Shown here piece by piece: positions 17,677 to 27,103 of a stretch of 64,000 bases of DNA. The position numbers and the translations under genes were made by a program. Within the stretch, counting starts at the first letter, position 1, and the number at the start of each line of letters is the position of its first letter. Source of the stretch: Thermocoleostomius sinensis A174 (GTDB taxonomy: Bacteria; Cyanobacteriota; Cyanobacteriia; Elainellales; Elainellaceae); the NCBI RefSeq assembly GCF_026802175.1, contig NZ_CP113797.1:5123026-5187025 (forward strand), written 5' to 3'. The notes beneath the pieces were generated by a model. It saw nothing but the letters and a program-made list of their open reading frames with translations, did no database searches and was not told the origin of the DNA.

Positions 17677-20043
17677 ATGGTTGATTCCCAAAAACAATTA
17701 ACAGTGGCGATCGCCTGGTGTTTGGCATGGGGCGATCGGCGAGAACCGCAATTATCTCAGGATTTACTTCAGCAGTTTCGAGAAGCGATCGATACAGATC
17801 GAGAACCACCTGAGCCGTTAAATCCATACTTTGAACGGGCTAAAAGCCTACAGTCTTTAACAGCAGAGTTTCCCAAAAGTCTTCAGAACCTGAGTCCTGA
17901 ACTGGTTCACCTTTGGCAGCAAAAAACGAAAATTGGACTGGTTTATGGCGGTGCAACAAAGATTAAACAATACGTCTTTGAAGAGGCAAAACTACAGGAC
18001 ATTCGTGGAGCCTCTGCATTGCTCGATCGGATTAATCTGTATGATATACCTGAGTTCTTTGGTAGCTCCGAAGGGACTCGTTCTGCTCGACAATGGCTCG
18101 AAAACAATGATTCAACTCTAGCAAAAGCTCTGATTCCAGAACTACTCATTTACTACAAGGGCGGTAGTTTTCTGGCTTTCTGTCCCGCTGCCCTAATTGA
18201 TTCCCTTGCAGATGCGATCGAAAAACGCTACACCCAGGAAACCCTGACTGCAAATTCCTGTGTTGTGGGGGATGTCTTTCATCCTCTAGAAATTTACCTG
18301 GGATTACTCCAGAATCCGATTGAAAAAACGCTATGGCTTGATTCCCTGCAAAGCCATTTAACCAATCCAGCCGTTCAAGCTTATTTCGGCATTCAAGCAA
18401 ACGATCCACCAGACAAAATTGAAGCAGCCTTTAAGAGCCGTAAAAACTTCAATGAACTGGTGGCAAAGTTAGCCAATCAATTCAATCAACGCCGGAGCGG
18501 ATGCGATCGCCCTTCCCTTGAACAGAACAACACTCCTGATCAAAAAACTCGCCCCAGTCGTCGTTATCCGCCCATGTTTGAAACGCATCCTTATTTAGTT
18601 CGGGATGCTGGCGATCGACGATCTTCAGTAGCAACCGTCACTGATTTTCCTGAACCAATCCAATTCTCAGAGACATTGGCACGTAAACGATGGGTTGGAC
18701 AAATTACTAAACAGGAATCTGCGGAAGAACGAACTTGGTTTAGGAAAGCTGGTCTGGATTGGGATGCTGGAGAAGTTGAAAGTTGGGTGAACAAGTTTGA
18801 GCAATATCTGCGTGATGAGAACCTTGTTCAGAAATATGATTCAGATCTGAATTTGTTTGATGAGAACCAGAAAATCAGAGACATTCACAAACGAGAAGCC
18901 CGATCGCTCCGAGAGATTGCCGCAGCCGATAAAAATGGATTTATTGCCTACATCTATGCAGATGGAAATAACATGGGGCAATACATTCGTGATCACATCG
19001 CCACACCCGCCCAATACGAACAATTCAGTAACGATATCTTCCACGCCACCGAGAAATCAGTTTATTACGCGATCGCCCATCATCTTAAACCGTATCACTA
19101 CACACCTGACTCCTGCTCTAACCGCACAAATAAAGACAAAGTTTGGATTCATCCCTTCGAGATTGTCACCATCGGTGGAGATGATGTGTTGCTGATTGTT
19201 CCAGCGAATAAGGCTCTGAATATTGCAAAAACGATCGGCGATCGTTTTGAGGAGATTTTAATTGAGACGGGACGATATGCGATCGAACCATCCCAGAAAC
19301 CGACTCCTCATTCTGAAATACATCGTTATAATCCCCAAGAAGCACCTGAGTCCAAATGTTGCCTCAGCATTTCCAGTAGCGTACTCATCACCGCAGACAA
19401 TACCCCCATTTATTACGCCGATAAGCTCGTTTCGCAACTGCTGAAATCCGCCAAGAAAAAAGCCAAAGATTTAAAAGAGAAGGGGTATCACGGTGGCACA
19501 GTAGACTTCCTGACCCTGAAAGCCGTCACCATGATTTCCTCCAACATCAACGCCTTTCGCGATCAAGGATTGACGGTTAAATTGCCAGAGCGACAACAAG
19601 AACTCAAACTTTATGCCGCTCCCTACACGCTGCATGAATTGGGTGGATTGCTTGAAACCGCCAAAGCTGTCAAAAAATCCGGCTTCCCCCAATCGCAGCT
19701 TTATCAGATTCGTAGCCTTTTGGAACGGGGCAAACGCACTGCCATTTTGAACTATCGCTACTTCAAAGTTCGATTAGCAGCCGACAAACAACATTTTCTG
19801 GATAACGATTTTGAAAAAGCCTGGTGTGGAGCCAAAACCAACAACGGAAATCTGGCTCCGTGGATTCAAGCCATTCAAAAAGACGGTAAAACCACTTACG
19901 AAACCCTGTGGCGAGAACTGGTAGAACTATTGCCCTTCGTTGATGATCCTGCCAATGACGCTCCCAATGATAACGATCCCGACGATTCAAAGCGATCGGA
20001 CAAACAAACGACTGCCCCATCTTCCCAGGAGGCGAACCAATGA
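17677..20043 (+). CDS. cas10: Cas10, type III effector large subunit, HD-less with intact GGDD
   Basis: 788 codons. The N-terminal segment VYGGATKIKQYVFEEAKLQD near residue 89, then IRGASALLDRIN, is typical of Cmr2/Csx11-like Cas10. The first palm motif is YADGNNMG near 426. The cyclase motif GGDD is at 500-503 in EIVTIGGDDVLLIV. A helical C-terminus ends in an acidic Asn/Asp-rich tail. No HD nuclease motif is visible at the N-terminus, as reported for type III-D. The intact GGDD predicts synthesis of cyclic oligoadenylate from ATP when the complex binds target RNA. Its stop overlaps the next gene (ATGA). Confidence 0.95.
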   Translation: MVDSQKQLTVAIAWCLAWGDRREPQLSQDLLQQFREAIDTDREPPEPLNPYFERAKSLQSLTAEFPKSLQNLSPELVHLWQQKTKIGLVYGGATKIKQYVFEEAKLQDIRGASALLDRINLYDIPEFFGSSEGTRSARQWLENNDSTLAKALIPELLIYYKGGSFLAFCPAALIDSLADAIEKRYTQETLTANSCVVGDVFHPLEIYLGLLQNPIEKTLWLDSLQSHLTNPAVQAYFGIQANDPPDKIEAAFKSRKNFNELVAKLANQFNQRRSGCDRPSLEQNNTPDQKTRPSRRYPPMFETHPYLVRDAGDRRSSVATVTDFPEPIQFSETLARKRWVGQITKQESAEERTWFRKAGLDWDAGEVESWVNKFEQYLRDENLVQKYDSDLNLFDENQKIRDIHKREARSLREIAAADKNGFIAYIYADGNNMGQYIRDHIATPAQYEQFSNDIFHATEKSVYYAIAHHLKPYHYTPDSCSNRTNKDKVWIHPFEIVTIGGDDVLLIVPANKALNIAKTIGDRFEEILIETGRYAIEPSQKPTPHSEIHRYNPQEAPESKCCLSISSSVLITADNTPIYYADKLVSQLLKSAKKKAKDLKEKGYHGGTVDFLTLKAVTMISSNINAFRDQGLTVKLPERQQELKLYAAPYTLHELGGLLETAKAVKKSGFPQSQLYQIRSLLERGKRTAILNYRYFKVRLAADKQHFLDNDFEKAWCGAKTNNGNLAPWIQAIQKDGKTTYETLWRELVELLPFVDDPANDAPNDNDPDDSKRSDKQTTAPSSQEANQ

Positions 20044-20801
20044 TTCAGCTTGCCTCCCTTAACCAATCCTTTCAGCCATCTACAACCCTCCCTCTAACCG
20101 CCATCATTGACACCGCCCTCTGCGTCGGAGCAGGCGGCTCATCCGGTTCCCTGTCGGACAAACCCATCCTCAAACGGGCAGACGGTAAACTGATAATTCC
20201 CGCATCCCAACTGAAGGGACGACTGCGCCATGAATGCGAAAAGATTGCCAGGGCATTGGGCTGGGCAATTTGTGAATCTCCAGTGGCAGAAACCATGTGC
20301 CCCCAACGGGCTGGATTAACAGGCAATTTTCAGCATGAACATTACGAAATAGGCGATCGTAACCCTGATGGTTCCCCACGCCATCACTGCCTGATCTGCC
20401 AACTGTTCGGGAATCCGTCTTTACCCGCTAGACTTCAATTCAGCGATCTGATCTGCACCGAAGATCCCGACAACACTCCAGAAGTGCTGCGTCCCGGTGT
20501 CACCATCAACCGTCGTCGTCGCACCGCAGAGGAAAAAAAACTGTACTTCCTCGAAACCTCTCCCGCAAACGCCCAGCTTCCCTTTACAGGGGAAATCACT
20601 TTGCTCCCAGGCACCCCCTATTTCGCCCAAGCCCTGATTTTGGCTGGACTGAAACACATTCACGCCCTTGGTGGTAGTAAATCAGCCGGACTGGGGTGGT
20701 TACAGTGGGAATCTTCTGTATTCAAGCATCCTGAAATCAATGATGACATCTGGGAATTCCTCGCCGCTGCACCCTCTCCACCTTCAGGAGGTGAACCATG
20801 A
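20040..20801 (+). CDS. cas7: Cas7-type RAMP (Csm3-like backbone subunit)
   Basis: 253 codons. RAMP features are PASQLKGRLRHECEKIA near residue 54, a CLICQLFG Cys pair, and the C-terminal Gly-rich loop GGSKSAGLGWL. Asp40 in LSDKPILK aligns with the catalytic Asp of Csm3 (IGxxDxPV), so it probably cuts target RNA. Cas7 proteins form the helical backbone along the crRNA. It overlaps cas10 by 4 bp and csx10 by 4 bp, which indicates translational coupling. The order Cas7, Cas5 (Csx10), Cas11-like matches the fused protein I recall from type III-Dv of Synechocystis. Confidence 0.9.
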   Translation: MIQLASLNQSFQPSTTLPLTAIIDTALCVGAGGSSGSLSDKPILKRADGKLIIPASQLKGRLRHECEKIARALGWAICESPVAETMCPQRAGLTGNFQHEHYEIGDRNPDGSPRHHCLICQLFGNPSLPARLQFSDLICTEDPDNTPEVLRPGVTINRRRRTAEEKKLYFLETSPANAQLPFTGEITLLPGTPYFAQALILAGLKHIHALGGSKSAGLGWLQWESSVFKHPEINDDIWEFLAAAPSPPSGGEP

Positions 20802-22048
20802 AACGCATTCACCTCACCATTACAGCAGAAACTCCCCTCGCCATCGGTCAACGCAAACCCGGAGCATCCGTCAGCGAAGCAATGGACTACATCCCCGGAA
20901 CTGTGATTCGCGGGGCGATCGCTGCTCATATCCTCAATCAAACCTCTGACTCTCCCGCCGATGGAGACGACTTCCACACCCTATTTCTCAACGACAATGC
21001 CGCCGTTTTCCAAAACGCCTATCCCGCCGTTCTGAAGCTGAGTAGTGACCAATATGATGTCAGTCAAGGCGAGGTCAAAGTTCTACCTGCCACAGCCCTC
21101 AGTTCTAAAACCAATAGCGGCTTCCAGCCCAAAGCCGGAGTATTCGATGCCCTCATCGACAGCTTTTGCGCCAGAGAACATGGGCATTTTTATGAACCCA
21201 ATGACGTAAACGGCGATCGAGTGGAGCCATTCAAAGGGTTTTACAGCCAGCATCAAGGTTCCTACTACGCCCATTCTGTCAACCAGCGACTTCTGACGCG
21301 AGTTGGCATTAACCGTCGTCGGGCAACCGCCCAGGAAGAAATTCTCTACAGCATTAAAGTGTTGGATGAGTTCCAAGGGAAAGCGCAGGACGGCACACCT
21401 CAACCGACCGTATACAAAAGCGCGATCCTGATTAGCGACGATAATCTGGCAACAGCGTTGCAGACTTTCCTGGAGCAGAATAGCCCACACTTTCGGCTTG
21501 GCGGTTCCACCTCGCGCGGACTGGGAAAAGTTCATATTGAGACGCAAATTGAAGATATCAAAGATATAGATGAGCGATCGAATGTCATTCAAGCTCGAAT
21601 AGATATATTCAATGAAAAGTTAAACGAAAGATGGAGTTTATGGAATGTATTTAATGATTCCAATTCCACAAAGGGACGAACTTTTTTTACTCTCGATCTC
21701 CAATCCGATGCCATCCTATCAGAACACTGGCAACGAACAACCGTGATTTCAGAAGCGATGCTCAATCAATTTACTAATATCCACGATCCAGACCTTCAAC
21801 TCCACATGGCATACAGCAGCTATGACTATCGATCGGGCTGGAATGCCGCATGGGGATTGCAAAAGGATGTAGAGCTAATGACCAATATGGGCAGTGTCTA
21901 TCTGTTCAGCACCCAGCAACCCCAAGCCTGGTATGAGCCGCTAGCTTGGTTAGAAAGTAGAGGAGTCGGCGATCGGGTTTCAGAGGGGTTTGGTCAGATT
22001 AGGGTTTGTGATGAATTTCATTTAGTGTTTCGAGAAGGAGCAGAATAG
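20798..22048 (+). CDS. csx10: Csx10, the Cas5-like RAMP of type III-D
   Basis: 416 codons. It begins KRIHLTITAETPLAIGQRKP, has IPGTVIRGAIAAHIL (RAMP start region) and RVGINRRRATAQEEILY. Two Gly-rich loops follow: GGSTSRGLGKV midway, and GVGDRVSEGFGQIRVCDEFH at the end, the latter typical of Csx10. Csx10 marks subtype III-D and caps the crRNA 5' tag in the Cas5 position. The ATG overlaps the cas7 stop, with a strong AGGAGGTGA ribosome binding site upstream. The next gene starts 2 bp after its stop. Confidence 0.93.
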   Translation: MKRIHLTITAETPLAIGQRKPGASVSEAMDYIPGTVIRGAIAAHILNQTSDSPADGDDFHTLFLNDNAAVFQNAYPAVLKLSSDQYDVSQGEVKVLPATALSSKTNSGFQPKAGVFDALIDSFCAREHGHFYEPNDVNGDRVEPFKGFYSQHQGSYYAHSVNQRLLTRVGINRRRATAQEEILYSIKVLDEFQGKAQDGTPQPTVYKSAILISDDNLATALQTFLEQNSPHFRLGGSTSRGLGKVHIETQIEDIKDIDERSNVIQARIDIFNEKLNERWSLWNVFNDSNSTKGRTFFTLDLQSDAILSEHWQRTTVISEAMLNQFTNIHDPDLQLHMAYSSYDYRSGWNAAWGLQKDVELMTNMGSVYLFSTQQPQAWYEPLAWLESRGVGDRVSEGFGQIRVCDEFHLVFREGAE

Positions 22049-22050
22049 AA

Positions 22051-22680
22051 GTGTCATACTTATCCAGTATTAGCATCAAAGAACAGTTGGCTTTGAGAAT
22101 TGCTAGTGAAACCCAAAAACAGATGGACTCTATCCTGGAAAGGATTCAACAAATTGCGAAAGAATTCAAAATTGCCGAAAAAGATAAGCGATCGCCTTTC
22201 CGAAATGTTTTAGCAGTTGCGGTTGAATCCACTGCCTCACTCGAAATCATTAAAAACTATATTCGCTATCAGGTCGGACGTGGAAATAACTCTAGCCCTA
22301 TCTGGATCTTAAAGCAGAATAAAAAGCTATTTGCAGAAGCATTAGTCGAAGCTCTTGATGCACTTAGACAAGACGCAGAAGAGATTCTAAAGCGCATTGA
22401 AGAGGCTTGTGAAGAAGCTCAAAAGCAGAATAAATCGAACGAAGTAGAAGCAGAACAAGAAACACTACTCAAGTATTTGCAGAATTCAAAAAATCAAGCA
22501 ATGCTTCAGCGCGACTTGCATCTGGAATTAGCAAGGCTGTATTTAGGTTATCTGGCTCGTGAACATACTGCACTTGTAGGAGAGCAAAAAGAAAATCCTA
22601 AGACAGAAACTCATGATGAAAAACAAAAGGCATCAAAAACAGTTCATGGTACTCCTAATCAACCAACAATATCCAAATAA
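22051..22680 (+). CDS. Helical protein, probable Cas11-like small subunit
   Basis: 209 codons from a GTG 2 bp after csx10. It is almost wholly alpha-helical: ERIQQIAKEFKIAEKDKRS, FRNVLAVAVESTASLEIIK, a long charged helix, then LHLELARLYLGYLAREHTAL and a polar tail of about 35 residues. No nuclease or nucleotide-binding motif is seen. Small subunits of type III complexes (Csm2, Cmr5, Cas11) are helical and form the inner filament. Its position directly after Cas7 and Csx10 is where the Cas11 segment lies in the fused III-Dv protein. The assignment rests on position and helical content, not on a recognised motif. Confidence 0.6.
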   Translation: MSYLSSISIKEQLALRIASETQKQMDSILERIQQIAKEFKIAEKDKRSPFRNVLAVAVESTASLEIIKNYIRYQVGRGNNSSPIWILKQNKKLFAEALVEALDALRQDAEEILKRIEEACEEAQKQNKSNEVEAEQETLLKYLQNSKNQAMLQRDLHLELARLYLGYLAREHTALVGEQKENPKTETHDEKQKASKTVHGTPNQPTISK

Positions 22681-22713
22681 ATACTGATATTGTTCTAAAA
22701 AGGTTTTATTGCT

Positions 22714-23289
22714 ATGTCATCTCTTCAATCCCCTTTAAAGCTTTCTCTAAAAGAATTTTTAGATCTCCCAGAAACCAAGCCAGTCCGTGAATACATTGAT
22801 GGGCAGATCCATCAGAAACCCATGCCCAAGGGAAAACATAGCCGACTCCAAACCTATTTAGTGGCTGAAATCAATCGGATGAGCGAATCCCAACGGCTTG
22901 CCTGTGCATTTGCAGAACTGCGCTGCACCTTTGGCGGACGATCGATCGTCCCTGATATCACCGTCTTTTCATGGCAAAGAATTCCATTAGATGCAGAGGG
23001 GGAAATCGAAAATACCTTTGAAATTCCGCCAGACTGGACGATCGAAATTCTTTCCCCAGAACAAAGCTCGATTCGCGTCATTGACAATATTTTGTTTTGC
23101 CTGAATCACGGCACTGAACTCGGTTGGCTGATTGATCCCCAGGAGAGATTAGTCATCGTTTTTCGTCCAGCGCAACAGCCAGAAATCAAGCGAGATCAGG
23201 ATATCCTACCTGTTCTCAATCCCCTAAGCGACCTTAAATTATCAGTTGCAACGATATTCAGTTGGTTGAACCTAAGAAATGCAAATTAA
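22714..23289 (+). CDS. Uma2-family endonuclease inside the type III-D operon
   Basis: 191 codons. Features are YIDGQIHQKPMPKGKHSRLQ, LRCTFGGRSIVPDITVFSW (the PD of the active site) and DWTIEILSPEQSS (ExxxP region), ending with a helix. It is closely related to the Uma2 protein at 31761-32324 (shared LRCTF-GRSIVPD and APDW/PPDW-IEILSP). It is co-oriented with the cas genes, 33 bp after the Cas11-like gene and 114 bp before the next RAMP. It could be cargo or a co-opted nuclease; no function is shown by sequence. Confidence 0.87.
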   Translation: MSSLQSPLKLSLKEFLDLPETKPVREYIDGQIHQKPMPKGKHSRLQTYLVAEINRMSESQRLACAFAELRCTFGGRSIVPDITVFSWQRIPLDAEGEIENTFEIPPDWTIEILSPEQSSIRVIDNILFCLNHGTELGWLIDPQERLVIVFRPAQQPEIKRDQDILPVLNPLSDLKLSVATIFSWLNLRNAN

Positions 23290-23303
23290 ATCAACTGTCA
23301 TTC

Positions 23304-23335
23304 TTGTGGGGTGGGCATCCTGCCCGCCAGTCAAT
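23304..23335 (-). repeat. Interspersed hairpin repeat, copy 2
   Basis: Reverse-complement copy of the unit at 17578-17610, with GGGCATCCTGCCC as its core. It fills most of the gap between the Uma2 gene and the next cas7 gene. Confidence 0.75.
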
Positions 23336-23403
23336 CCAGCAAAACGATCGCACAGGGTATTGAATCCAACATCTTAAACTAGTTCACAGGTATAAACAGA
23401 CCC

Positions 23404-24312
23404 ATGTTTGATACGTTCAAAAATCGCTTAGAACTTTCAGGAACCCTCTGGACAGTGACAGCACTCCGCATCAGCCAAGGACGCTCCCTGGAACCGATCG
23501 GCTCTGATTTGCCCGTCGTCAAAGATGCGCTGGGTCATCCCCTGATTCCCGGTTCGAGCTTTAAGGGAGCCATGCGATCGCGCCTGGAGAGTTTTCTGCG
23601 CGGGATAGACGACAACCTCGCTGCCAATCCGGCGATCGAAGAGGAGTGGGCGATTCCATCAGATGTGATGAAACAACTCAAAGAAGACCATCAAAATGAC
23701 GCAGATTTAACCAGAACAATCATCGGCAGAACGGATCTAACTTCGCTGCTATTTGGCTCTCCCTGGATGGCGAGTAAGTTCCAGGTGCGAGATTTAACTG
23801 TTATACGAGATTCCTGGTTCGGACAATACCAGGAGCGAGACGGGGTTTCCATCGATCGAGATACTGAAACCGCCGCAGATGGCAAACTTTATGACTTTCA
23901 GGTTGTACCTGCGGGGACACCCTTTACGTTTAAGGCGATCGTCGAAAATGCCGAGGAGTGGGAACTGGGACTGCTAATGATTGGCTTACACCAGTTTGAA
24001 ACTGAGCAAATTCCCCTGGGAGGTGGGCGATCGAGGGGATTGGGGGTGGTGAAGCTGGAGATCAAAGAGATGCGTTGGATAGATGTACGGCGATCGGATG
24101 AGCCAGACAGGTGCGATCCAGCCAAAATGCAGGATTACCTCAGACATTTGATAATGGAACAGGAAACACCTGTCGGCGAAGTTGTTTCTCCTGAACAACG
24201 AAAAGAGTGGGCAAGCCAGTTTATTAGCAGCCTTCAAGAACACATCGATCGACTCTCTCAGGCAAAGACTACAATCGAAGCAGCGCAGTCTTCCAGCAAT
24301 CAAGCAAAGTAG
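23404..24312 (+). CDS. cas7: Cas7-type RAMP, Csx7/SSO1426-like
   Basis: 302 codons. The N-terminus carries PIGSDLPVVKDALG, whose Asp35 corresponds to the catalytic Asp of Csm3 (IGxxDxPVxKD). IPGSSFKGAMRSRLESFL follows, then LTSLLFGSPWMASKFQVRDL, RDGVSIDRDTETA and the Gly-rich loop LGGGRSRGLGVVKL. All are typical of Csm3/Csx7 RAMPs. It would be a backbone subunit with RNase activity against bound target RNA. The C-terminal ~70 residues form a charged helical extension. The next gene starts 10 bp after the stop. Confidence 0.92.
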   Translation: MFDTFKNRLELSGTLWTVTALRISQGRSLEPIGSDLPVVKDALGHPLIPGSSFKGAMRSRLESFLRGIDDNLAANPAIEEEWAIPSDVMKQLKEDHQNDADLTRTIIGRTDLTSLLFGSPWMASKFQVRDLTVIRDSWFGQYQERDGVSIDRDTETAADGKLYDFQVVPAGTPFTFKAIVENAEEWELGLLMIGLHQFETEQIPLGGGRSRGLGVVKLEIKEMRWIDVRRSDEPDRCDPAKMQDYLRHLIMEQETPVGEVVSPEQRKEWASQFISSLQEHIDRLSQAKTTIEAAQSSSNQAK

Positions 24313-24322
24313 GGAGAGAGTA

Positions 24323-24946
24323 ATGATGTCTTTTAGTCAGTACAAATCGATCGGGGCTGTTGTTAAAGAATTTCAAGTTCGCTATACCGAGCTTAATTTT
24401 GTAGGTGAAGTCCCTTTTGTAATTCCTGACTATTTTCGTAATGATTTAGAAATTGTGATGCGCGAAGGAGTCGTTAATAATTCTGAGTTTGCTATCTGCG
24501 AAAACCTGATCTATCCTCTCCTCAAAGAAGTTTGGAAGAGTTATCTAAAGCACTTCGTCCTGTGGAGTCATCAACTTCTGACCTGTGATGACAATCTATC
24601 CGGCTTTCCAGAATACATCCTGGCAAGGCGATCGCCCCTCGGAAAGGTTGTGTTCGATCAACCCTACTTACTGCTCGTCGAAGCCAAACAGGACAAGTTT
24701 GAAGAGGGATGGGGACAGTGTTTAGCTGAGATGATTGCAGCCCAGCGTCTAAATGAAAATCCTCAACTGGTAATTTTTGGAATTGTTTCCAACGGGTCAA
24801 TTTGGCAGTTTGGCAAATTACATGCTGAATCGTTTATACGCCATGTTGAACCATATACAATTTATGAGCTTGATACGTTGTTTGCAGCAGTCAACTTTGT
24901 TTTTCAACAGTGTGAAATGCAGCTTGATCAGTTGGTTACAGCCTAG
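24323..24946 (+). CDS. PD-(D/E)XK nuclease-like protein embedded in the cas operon
   Basis: 207 codons from the ATG ATG pair at 24323, preceded by an AGGGAGAGAG ribosome binding site. The arrangement fits a restriction-like nuclease: Glu60 in a helix (ENLIYPLLKEVW), GFPEYILA with Glu98 at the usual Asp position, and Glu120-Ala-Lys122 in YLLLVEAKQDKFEEGWGQC. It resembles the N-terminal nuclease module of type I restriction subunits and related stand-alone proteins common in cyanobacteria. No CARF or other sensor domain is present. Tight spacing (10 bp before, 31 bp after) shows co-expression with Cas7 subunits. DNA or RNA as substrate is unknown. Confidence 0.7.
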   Translation: MMSFSQYKSIGAVVKEFQVRYTELNFVGEVPFVIPDYFRNDLEIVMREGVVNNSEFAICENLIYPLLKEVWKSYLKHFVLWSHQLLTCDDNLSGFPEYILARRSPLGKVVFDQPYLLLVEAKQDKFEEGWGQCLAEMIAAQRLNENPQLVIFGIVSNGSIWQFGKLHAESFIRHVEPYTIYELDTLFAAVNFVFQQCEMQLDQLVTA

Positions 24947-24965
24947 AGAAATGCCCTATGTATAG

Positions 24966-25655
<690 letters not shown>

Positions 25656-25658
25656 GCA

Positions 25659-26633
25659 ATGCACAAACGATTAGTTAACCACTGCACGATCGAACTTTCC
25701 CTAATTCCCGATGGACCAATTCTCATCAAGTCCGGCAAAGAAGGGGCTGACCCCACCAAACCCGATATGGAATTTGTGGAAACTTATCATCAAGACGGAC
25801 GAACCATTTATCTGCCAGGAAGTTCTTTGAAGGGAGCCATTCGCGCCCATGCAGAGCGGATCGTTCGATCGATTGGAAGTGACAGCAAACCTACTAATCC
25901 AAACCTGCTTTGGGCAAATGATCCCTTAAACGACAACTATGATTACTTAAAAGATCGAAAAGATAAACAAAAAAAGTTATCTCCTCCTGAAATTCATCTT
26001 CACTCTTCATTTACTGATCGACTGTTTGGAAACACTTCGATCGCCAGTCGTCTCCGGATTGAAGATGCCTATCCCACCGATCGCACTCAACTCAAATTAG
26101 AAGAACGAAACGGGGTGGCGATCGATCGGGTGTTTGGCTCAGTCGCAGTGGGGCCATTTAATTATCAGGTTTGTACGGGAGGAGAATTTAAGACCAAGAT
26201 TCACCTCAAGAACTTTACGCTGGCGCAATTGGGCTTAATTGGTTTGGTGCTGCGGGATTTGAATGATGGCTGGTTTGGTTTAGGATTTACCAAATCGCGG
26301 GGGCTGGGAACGGTTAGGGTGCAATACGAACAGGCTATTGTGCAGTATCCAGCCTGCGTTTTGAATAGCGAGAATCAGATTAGTCTACTTGGTCATTCAA
26401 ATCTATCCTGGAATCACACAACGCTGCTGGGGGTTGGAGCTTTTCTGGAAGAGTCCGAGCGCGATCGATATGGTTTCCCGAAGGACGATCGGCTGGATAC
26501 CCCTGTGTCTGCTGAAGCAATGCCTCTAGGCTTCGGAGTACAGTTAACCTGGCATGGCAATACGGTGACAGATTTATTTGAACGTAGCGTCAAGGCATGG
26601 AAAAAGGTAGTTATGTCTGGAGCCACATCATGA
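25659..26633 (+). CDS. cas7: Cas7-type RAMP (Csm3-like)
   Basis: 324 codons. LPGSSLKGAIRAHAERIV is the RAMP signature; TDRLFGNTSIASRLRIEDAY, RNGVAIDRVFG and the Gly-rich loop GFTKSRGLGTV follow. Asp36 in TKPDMEFV lies where Csm3 has its catalytic Asp. A C-terminal region of about 80 residues (VGAFLEESERDRYGFPKDDR onward) is extra relative to small Csm3 proteins. It probably occupies a backbone position and cleaves target RNA. It is separated from the previous RAMP by the nuclease and nucleotidyltransferase genes, and its stop overlaps the next start. Confidence 0.9.
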   Translation: MHKRLVNHCTIELSLIPDGPILIKSGKEGADPTKPDMEFVETYHQDGRTIYLPGSSLKGAIRAHAERIVRSIGSDSKPTNPNLLWANDPLNDNYDYLKDRKDKQKKLSPPEIHLHSSFTDRLFGNTSIASRLRIEDAYPTDRTQLKLEERNGVAIDRVFGSVAVGPFNYQVCTGGEFKTKIHLKNFTLAQLGLIGLVLRDLNDGWFGLGFTKSRGLGTVRVQYEQAIVQYPACVLNSENQISLLGHSNLSWNHTTLLGVGAFLEESERDRYGFPKDDRLDTPVSAEAMPLGFGVQLTWHGNTVTDLFERSVKAWKKVVMSGATS

Positions 26634-27103
26634 CCGCCTATGTTGGATATCGCCAAGCAACCGTTGAGCAATTGAGGGAATTAGTCGAACATCCTGCGAT
26701 CGCCATTCCCAAAACCTATTATTTTCTGCGCTGGTTCGATCGAGTGAGTGGCATTCAGACAGAGTTATCGAAAGAGTTTCCTAGTCCCGAAGGGCAATTA
26801 TTTAATGCCAGTCTGGAATTACGGTGGAAACGACAGGGAACTGAATACGACATTCTCCTTCTGAGTAAAGACGAACCTAAATCGGATTTGAAATTTACGC
26901 AATTAGGAAAAGATTGGGACTGGTGCGATCGTCCTGCGATTTTCCATAACAGTGATGAAACTAAATTTCCTAAAGGATTTGCATATCTAGACGGGGAAGA
27001 AAAGTTCAATCCAAAGAATTTTCCAATCAAGCAGCGATATTTCTTCAATTCTCAAACTGCCACCGTTCACTTTATCGCCCTCACCCTCGATCGCCATGTC
27101 TAG
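26630..27103 (+). CDS. Csx19-like type III-D accessory subunit
   Basis: 157 codons from the ATG at 26630 that overlaps the cas7 stop (ATGA); a start at 26597 would add unconserved residues inside the upstream gene. Features are YYFLRWFDRVSGI, LFNASLELRWKRQG and FNSQTATVHFIALTLD. Size, place between two Cas7 genes and general composition fit Csx19 (TIGR03984), which is found in III-D loci. I recall that in type III-Dv it contacts the Cas7 filament. No catalytic motif is seen. The name rests on resemblance and context. Confidence 0.6.
   Translation: MTAYVGYRQATVEQLRELVEHPAIAIPKTYYFLRWFDRVSGIQTELSKEFPSPEGQLFNASLELRWKRQGTEYDILLLSKDEPKSDLKFTQLGKDWDWCDRPAIFHNSDETKFPKGFAYLDGEEKFNPKNFPIKQRYFFNSQTATVHFIALTLDRHV

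Noticed and set aside
21083-21592. 169-codon antisense frame opposite csx10
   Set aside because: Overlaps a well-supported RAMP gene in a tight operon; no family features.
24182-24322. N-terminal extension of the PD-(D/E)XK-like protein
   Set aside because: It overlaps the end of the cas7 gene out of frame; the ATG pair at 24323 has a proper ribosome binding site.
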